Below are positions 59,718 through 64,000 of a stretch of DNA of 64,000 nucleotides, one piece after another (positions within the stretch are counted from its first letter, which is position 1; the number at the start of each line of letters is the position of its first letter). This DNA is from Verrucomicrobiaceae bacterium. GTDB taxonomy: Bacteria; Verrucomicrobiota; Verrucomicrobiia; Verrucomicrobiales; Verrucomicrobiaceae. The notes under the pieces were generated by a model. It did no database searches. It was given only the letters and a program-made list of their open reading frames with translations, and had not been told where the DNA came from. The translations under genes were made by a program, and so were the position numbers. Where the stretch lies: NCBI GenBank assembly GCA_016713245.1, contig JADJPM010000001.1, positions 558,001 through 622,000 of the forward strand. Direction: 5' to 3'.

Positions 59718-61226
59718 TCAGCAGCGGCGACGGCGCGTCACGAGACCCGCCAGACCAAGCATCATGAGCAGTGCACGGCTGGGTTCTGGGATGGCGATGA
59801 TACTGATGGTGCCCGTGGTGTAGAGATTGCTGCTATCGATGGACGCTCCTGGGGCCAATGTGATGGCGCCGAAGTCTTCCGTGAAGCTCCCGGTGCGGGT
59901 GCCGACACCAGTCCAGTCAAAGACTCGGAACATATCGCCGGCCTGGAAGGTGAGGGCATTGGGATTGATGAGCTTCAGCGTGGCTCCGCTGGTGATGTCG
60001 ATCTTGCCGAAGAGGCGCAGCATGTCGGCGGCGGCGAGGGTGCCACTTTGGTCGGCAGCAGTGGTGGTCCAGAGATCTAAACTGAGGAAGCTGGAGACTC
60101 CAAAGATCGTGCTGCCCGCGCCGCTGGTGGTGAGGGAGAAATCCTGGCCCACCGTGGCACCCGTTTGGCCGACCTGGAGCGTGCCGTTGATGTAAACGAA
60201 GTTATTCGCGGCAGCGGTGATGCTGCCATCGCCTTTCAGTGTGGAGTCCACAGTCACCGTGCCACTACCCGTGCCGGAGCCAGTCGTGTTGTTCACTTCT
60301 AAAGCACCTGCGCTCACGGTGGTCGTGCCGCTGTAGGTGTTGGCACCGGTGAGGGTGACGGTGCCCGCAGTGGATTTGGTCAAGGCGATGCCTGCACCGC
60401 CGAGGATGGCGGAAACGCTGCCGGATTCCACTGCGTAGCTGGCTCCTGTCAGGGTGCCGCCGGAGCCGGTAATGGATCCACCGTTTTTCAAACTCACCGC
60501 GCCTACCGTGTCGCTGTTGCCTGCGATGGAAAGCACTGCCGTGGCTCCATCCACCGTGACTGCCGAGCTGCTGGAGAGCGTGTCGGTCGCATGACGGAGG
60601 TTAAGCGTGCCGCCCGTGACATTAGTCGCGCCGGTGTAGGTATTGCTGCCGTCGAGTTGGAGTGTGCCGGTGCCGGATTTGTTGATACCTGTACCAGTGC
60701 CTTTAATAATCGTCTGCCCTCCAAAGGTAAGCGTCCCGCTGCCGTTGTGAATCACATCCAGCGAACTCGTAAGGTTGACATCGGAAAAGAGGGCAGGTGC
60801 GTTGTTGGTCGTGCGCAAAATCTGCTTATCTCCAGTGGAGTCGGCGTCCACGGTCAATGTTGCATTACCTGAGACTGCAGCAAATGTCAGACTGCGACTG
60901 GTCGCGGTCTGTGTGAAGGCAGAGGACAAAGCGATCTGGGTAAACCCATCGTTAGAGGCATCAAATGTCAGTGATCTGATGGTGCGGTCAACACCTATAA
61001 AATTTTGAATCCTAGTGGTGCCGGAAATAATGATATCGGCGGTGTTGTTAAATGTCGGAAGAACGTCCCCGTTCCAGTTCCCAGCTGTATTCCAGTTGGC
61101 ATTGGCGCCGCCACCATCCCAAGTGAAGGTGGCTGCCGTGGCTTGATTGACCAGCAGCGCGAGCGCGGCAGCAGTGGCGAGTCTTTTGATAAACAGGCAA
61201 TGACTGAACAAAGAGGCGGATTTCAT
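59718..61226 (-). CDS. Autotransporter-associated beta-strand repeat protein with PEP-CTERM tail
   Basis: A 502-aa protein with a signal peptide (RLATAAALALLVNQATAATF) and the opening FTWDGGGANANWNTAGNWNG shared with the giant repeat protein at 22828. Repeats include KSGTGTLQLDGSNTYTGATN and KSTAGTVTLTGANTYSGTTT. The C-terminus IPEPSRALLMMLGLAGLVTR plus RRR is a PEP-CTERM signal. It is expected to be exported and processed by an exosortase. It stands between the FecR gene and the xylanase operon, with a sigma-54-like element upstream. Confidence 0.88.
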   Translation of the reverse strand: MKSASLFSHCLFIKRLATAAALALLVNQATAATFTWDGGGANANWNTAGNWNGDVLPTFNNTADIIISGTTRIQNFIGVDRTIRSLTFDASNDGFTQIALSSAFTQTATSRSLTFAAVSGNATLTVDADSTGDKQILRTTNNAPALFSDVNLTSSLDVIHNGSGTLTFGGQTIIKGTGTGINKSGTGTLQLDGSNTYTGATNVTGGTLNLRHATDTLSSSSAVTVDGATAVLSIAGNSDTVGAVSLKNGGSITGSGGTLTGASYAVESGSVSAILGGAGIALTKSTAGTVTLTGANTYSGTTTVSAGALEVNNTTGSGTGSGTVTVDSTLKGDGSITAAANNFVYINGTLQVGQTGATVGQDFSLTTSGAGSTIFGVSSFLSLDLWTTTAADQSGTLAAADMLRLFGKIDITSGATLKLINPNALTFQAGDMFRVFDWTGVGTRTGSFTEDFGAITLAPGASIDSSNLYTTGTISIIAIPEPSRALLMMLGLAGLVTRRRRC

Positions 61227-61281
61227 GGGCGGCTGTGGTTGGTTGAGTGCCCACGTCAGAATCCGGTTGGATCACAACTCA

Positions 61282-61297
61282 GGCAAAGTTCATACCG
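61282..61297 (-). promoter_or_regulatory. Sigma-54-like -24/-12 element upstream of the second PEP-CTERM gene
   Basis: Read on the minus strand, CGGTATGAACTTTGCC has GG and GC ten bases apart and ends with TTTGC; it agrees with TGGCACG-N4-TTGC at most fixed positions. It lies about 56 nt before the ATG at 61226, a suitable distance for a promoter. Confidence 0.5.
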
Positions 61298-61343
61298 CCC
61301 CAGCCGCTTTGGTGACGAAGATTCTGAAAAAAGTTTTCCGAGG

Positions 61344-62975
61344 TCAGCGCACCGCCTCGAGCACCAAGTCCAAAGCCCCAGGGCGTGATGCCAGACGTGG
61401 CACCAATCCGGCAAAACCCTCGAAGCGCACCTGCTGAGGCGTGAACCGCCGCCCGTCATTCAAGTCGGAGCCGCACACCACGAGGGGAATGACTTTCGCC
61501 CCACCACGATACTGCGACCCATCAATCACCAGCTGGGCCTCTGGATGACGCATCAGCGTGTCACGCAGCTTGATGAGGCCCGCGCCATCGGAGTCGAGCA
61601 CGAAGGTCAGCACCGCGTTAGGGCCCAGACTCATGCGGTCCGCCGTCACGATCCCTTTGCTGCCGTGCATCGTGAACTCTGCCGGGCCTTTGAATCCTAG
61701 CCAGATCACATGCCCCACGTTCAGGGTGCCGCCGGACAATTGGTAATGGCTCAACGCGGGGTTCCCTCGGTGTGACGAGGCGATGAGGGAATCCGTGACA
61801 TTCAGTGTGCCACCGAGCTGGTTCACCACACCATCCGCACCATCCGCTGTGGCGATACGGAGTGCCTGGCATTCGAGATGACCCTGGATCTCCAGCGTCC
61901 CCTCCGGGCCGGGAACCGGAGCCGGGCCATTGCTCACATGAATATCCACCGGATGCGGTGGCGGCTGCAAGCCCGGCCGCACCCGCACGACACGCGATTG
62001 ATTGATCACCACGCGCTCCAGTTTGTGTGCTCCTGGCAGCGCTCCGCTTTCCCAGTTCTCCGGCAGATTCCACTCACGATCACCGGTTTTGGGGAGGTCA
62101 CGTAACGCGACCGCCGTCAAGTTCTCCACACTCGGCGCAGCCTTCACCTTAGCCGCCAACTCCAGCGCCGACTGGAACGGCTGCACCTCTGCTTCATCGA
62201 CAGCGAGCGGTGGCGCAGTCAGCTCCCAGGTCGCCGCCTTGCCCGTGGTCAAATCCAGCGTTCTCGCCACGGCATCGCTAATCTTCACTTCACCCTGCAT
62301 CACCTTCACCTCAGCGCCACCTTCGGCATTCACGCGGGCACCGAACTCCGTGCCAAAGTCCACCAACTCGCGCCCGCCCGGCATCCTTACCGCAAAGCCG
62401 CGCGCCTCCTCCGAGCAATGCGCCCAGAGACTCCCTTGGTTCAAATGCATCGTCGCCGCATCCACCAAATCGAATGCCGCCGGTCCCTCGATCACCACAT
62501 CCGCTCCATTGCCGAACCGCAACTGCACACTGCCGCGCTCCAGCTTGTAAGTGCCTGCACGCATCGGCTGCTCGCCCTGCAACACCTCGCGTCCATCAAT
62601 CACCGCCTCGAAGCTCGAGTTCAAAACCGCCACCGCAGCATCCCGACCCCTTAGCGCTAGTGGACGCTCCCAAAAACCCAAAAACGCCATCGCCACCACC
62701 GCAGCTGCCGCACTAGCCAAGGCCGTAAACTTCCAGCGCCGCAACACACTGGCTTCCTTCTTTGCTGAGGGACGCAAAGCCATCTGCTGCATCGGCACCG
62801 TCTCCAGCAGGGTGTCCATTTGCTTTGCACGCAGATAGATACGACGCGCCTCCGCATTGGTGGCCAGCAGGTCACGCAGTTGCGTCACCTCTTCAGGCAT
62901 GGCCTCGCCTTCGCGAAGCTTCAGCACCATGCGCTCCAACCAGTCACGTGGATTGTCATCGGAAGAGATATTCAT
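61344..62975 (-). CDS. FecR-like membrane protein (probable anti-sigma factor)
   Basis: A 543-aa protein. The N-terminal cytosolic part (LERMVLKLREGEAMPEEVTQ, LLATNAEARRIYLRAKQMD) resembles anti-sigma domains. One membrane segment follows (FTALASAAAAVVAMAFLGFW), then a FecR-type domain (GSVQLRFGNGADVVIEGPAA, ELVDFGTEFGARV, VMQGEVKI). The last 200 residues form a beta-rich region (GVVNQLGGTLNVTDSLIASS, YQLSGGTLNVGHVIWLGF) like the exported repeat proteins. It overlaps the sigma factor gene by ATGA (62972-62975). The pair should transmit a surface signal to transcription. Confidence 0.82.
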   Translation of the reverse strand: MNISSDDNPRDWLERMVLKLREGEAMPEEVTQLRDLLATNAEARRIYLRAKQMDTLLETVPMQQMALRPSAKKEASVLRRWKFTALASAAAAVVAMAFLGFWERPLALRGRDAAVAVLNSSFEAVIDGREVLQGEQPMRAGTYKLERGSVQLRFGNGADVVIEGPAAFDLVDAATMHLNQGSLWAHCSEEARGFAVRMPGGRELVDFGTEFGARVNAEGGAEVKVMQGEVKISDAVARTLDLTTGKAATWELTAPPLAVDEAEVQPFQSALELAAKVKAAPSVENLTAVALRDLPKTGDREWNLPENWESGALPGAHKLERVVINQSRVVRVRPGLQPPPHPVDIHVSNGPAPVPGPEGTLEIQGHLECQALRIATADGADGVVNQLGGTLNVTDSLIASSHRGNPALSHYQLSGGTLNVGHVIWLGFKGPAEFTMHGSKGIVTADRMSLGPNAVLTFVLDSDGAGLIKLRDTLMRHPEAQLVIDGSQYRGGAKVIPLVVCGSDLNDGRRFTPQQVRFEGFAGLVPRLASRPGALDLVLEAVR

Positions 62976-63487
62976 AGGGAGTTGGGAGAAATCGTCTGAC
63001 CTTCAATGCAGCCCTGCAACATCCGCCGCAGCCTAAAGAGCGCCTGCTTCACAGCCTCGGCACCCATTTTCAATTCGTCGCCCACCTGCTTCACGCTGCG
63101 ACCACGCTCATAATAAAGCTCCACCAAGCGGCGGCCTCTCTCCGGCAGTTGCTCACGGCATTTCTTCAAAGCCGCGAGTCGGTGATCAAACTCCGCCGCC
63201 TCGACCGCCGCGTCCACCGCCATCAGCTCGCACAGTTCCGGCGTCATCACATCCAGCGGCTCGCGCTTCCGGTCCCGCAAATACGCCATCACCTGAAACC
63301 GCGCCACCGTGAACGCCCACGCACCAAACTTCGTCCCCGGCGTGAACTCCGCCTGCTTCTTCCACAGCACCACATTCGTCTCCTGCAGCACATCCCAGGC
63401 TGAGACGGAGTTATCCAGCAGCGAGCGGATGTAAGCATACAACCGCTGCTGGCTGCCGGTGATCTGGCTGGCGAAATCGAGAGTCAT
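62972..63487 (-). CDS. RNA polymerase sigma factor, Rhodopirellula/Verrucomicrobium family
   Basis: A 171-aa sigma-70 family protein. Region 2 is seen in QQRLYAYIRSLLDNSVSAWD, VLQETNVVLWKKQAEF and GAWAFTVARFQVMAYLRDRK; region 4 in RRLVELYYERGRSVKQVGDE and AVKQALFRLRRMLQGC. The ETNVVLW and FGAWAF motifs are characteristic of this subfamily. It overlaps the FecR-like gene by ATGA, so the pair is coupled. Targets may include the exported proteins downstream, but no promoter evidence shows this. Confidence 0.88.
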   Translation of the reverse strand: MTLDFASQITGSQQRLYAYIRSLLDNSVSAWDVLQETNVVLWKKQAEFTPGTKFGAWAFTVARFQVMAYLRDRKREPLDVMTPELCELMAVDAAVEAAEFDHRLAALKKCREQLPERGRRLVELYYERGRSVKQVGDELKMGAEAVKQALFRLRRMLQGCIEGQTISPNSL

Positions 63488-63552
63488 TCAGGGAGACATA
63501 CCCGAATACGCCGATGGTTACGCGGAAAGGGCGCGGAAGCCGAAAAAAGACC

Positions 63553-64000
63553 TCATTTCCTCAATCCGCCCGCCAACTGCTGCTTCATGAACGCAGCCGT
63601 TTTTGTCATGATCTCTTCGAGTGATGGACGCAAGGCACCACCGACCTCGCGCCAGTTGTGGCCGGAGTTTTCGACGATGAAGACCTCGACGGGCGCTTTC
63701 ACCGCATCGCCGCGTTCCTTCATATAATGAGCGTGATGCACGGGGATCGTCGGATCCTTGTCGCCCTGCATCATGAGAAGCGGCGGGCTGTCAGCACGCA
63801 GATAGGTCACGGGACTCACCTCGCGATAGGCCGCGAGTTTCGCTTTCTCGTCAGCGCCGGCCTTGATGATGCGGGTGGCGAAGCGATCTCCCACGCCCTT
63901 GCCTCCCGGCGGCGTGAAAAGCTCGATCTTCTCAAAATCACACGGCCCATACCATGACACACCGGCGATGAGGCGATACTTCGCATCCGCGAGCGCCGGA
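63553..64000 (-). CDS. Alpha/beta hydrolase, C-terminal part (5' end outside window)
   Basis: The frame continues upstream of the GTG at 63960 to the window edge (PALADAKYRLIAGVSWYGPC), so the start lies beyond 64000. SPPLLMMQGDKDPTIPVHHA contains the probable catalytic Asp, and VENSGHNWREVG the catalytic His; the nucleophile Ser must be upstream. This is the layout of a BD-FAE/prolyl-oligopeptidase-type esterase. It is on the minus strand upstream of the sigma/FecR pair. Substrate unknown; a role with the nearby polysaccharide enzymes is only a possibility. Confidence 0.8.
   Translation of the reverse strand, partial: PALADAKYRLIAGVSWYGPCDFEKIELFTPPGGKGVGDRFATRIIKAGADEKAKLAAYREVSPVTYLRADSPPLLMMQGDKDPTIPVHHAHYMKERGDAVKAPVEVFIVENSGHNWREVGGALRPSLEEIMTKTAAFMKQQLAGGLRK

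Noticed and set aside
1..64000. tRNA, rRNA or riboswitch
   Set aside because: I saw no cloverleaf, rRNA-conserved stretch or known aptamer consensus in the intergenic regions.

Overview
The window is a GC-rich bacterial chromosome segment that most resembles Verrucomicrobiota (Prosthecobacter/Verrucomicrobium-like). The reasons are several DUF1501, DUF1552 and DUF1549/DUF1553 proteins, a sigma factor of the Rhodopirellula/Verrucomicrobium type paired with a FecR-like protein, DUF1080 and DUF5069 proteins, several sulfatases, autotransporter-associated beta-strand repeat proteins and PEP-CTERM tails. I found no rRNA, tRNA or CRISPR array.

Layout. (1) 1-8845, minus strand: a planctomycete-type exported set (DUF1501, then a DUF1549/DUF1553 protein with a haem-like motif, a small exported protein, a cytochrome-WD40 protein and a PPC-domain protein cut by the window edge). 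It is interrupted by plus-strand inserts: a VapC-like toxin-antitoxin pair, a 260-bp nested inverted repeat, and a GxxExxY gene between two copies of a palindromic repeat. (2) 8.9-22.7 kb, mixed small genes: membrane phosphatase, nuclease-like protein, Uma2, PpnP, DUF1501, DUF5069, an AbiEii-type nucleotidyltransferase with a small partner, DUF1552, an IS4/IS5-type insertion sequence with a 9-bp target duplication, HD hydrolase, LysR/ferredoxin divergent pair, ATP-phosphofructokinase, DUF1080 and a leucine-rich-repeat-like protein. (3) 22.8-31.6 kb, plus strand: a very large PEP-CTERM beta-strand repeat protein (with one frameshift), DUF1552, and a sugar ABC transporter binding protein and permease without an ATPase. 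(4) 31.6-41.2 kb, minus strand: MBL hydrolase, alpha/beta hydrolase, DUF1501; then a compact three-gene cassette (zinc-ribbon pseudokinase, vWA protein, divergent adenylosuccinate-synthetase-like protein); then a Ser/Thr kinase followed by an ECF-like sigma factor. (5) 41.3-63.5 kb, minus strand: a polysaccharide-directed region with three sulfatases and a sulfatase remnant, an acetylxylan-esterase-like hydrolase, a 2229-residue metalloprotease with beta-strand repeats, a GH10 xylanase fused to beta-strand repeats, a second PEP-CTERM repeat protein and a sigma/FecR pair. A partial esterase lies at the right edge.

How it fits together. Most products are predicted to be exported or surface-bound. 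Xylanase, sulfatases and esterase would act together on a sulfated, acylated xylan-like polymer; this is inference from families and clustering. Four genes from the xylanase to the EF-hand sulfatase are joined by 4-nt ATGA overlaps and a fifth follows after 6 nt, so they are probably one operon. Both PEP-CTERM genes have a sigma-54-like -24/-12 element upstream, while the two other beta-strand repeat enzymes end in a different shared C-terminal domain. That suggests two surface-targeting routes. The strongest candidate for an undescribed system is the pseudokinase/vWA/PurA-like cassette at 35144-38397. Three otherwise intact genes carry a single-base frameshift each, so assembly indels should be excluded before calling them broken.
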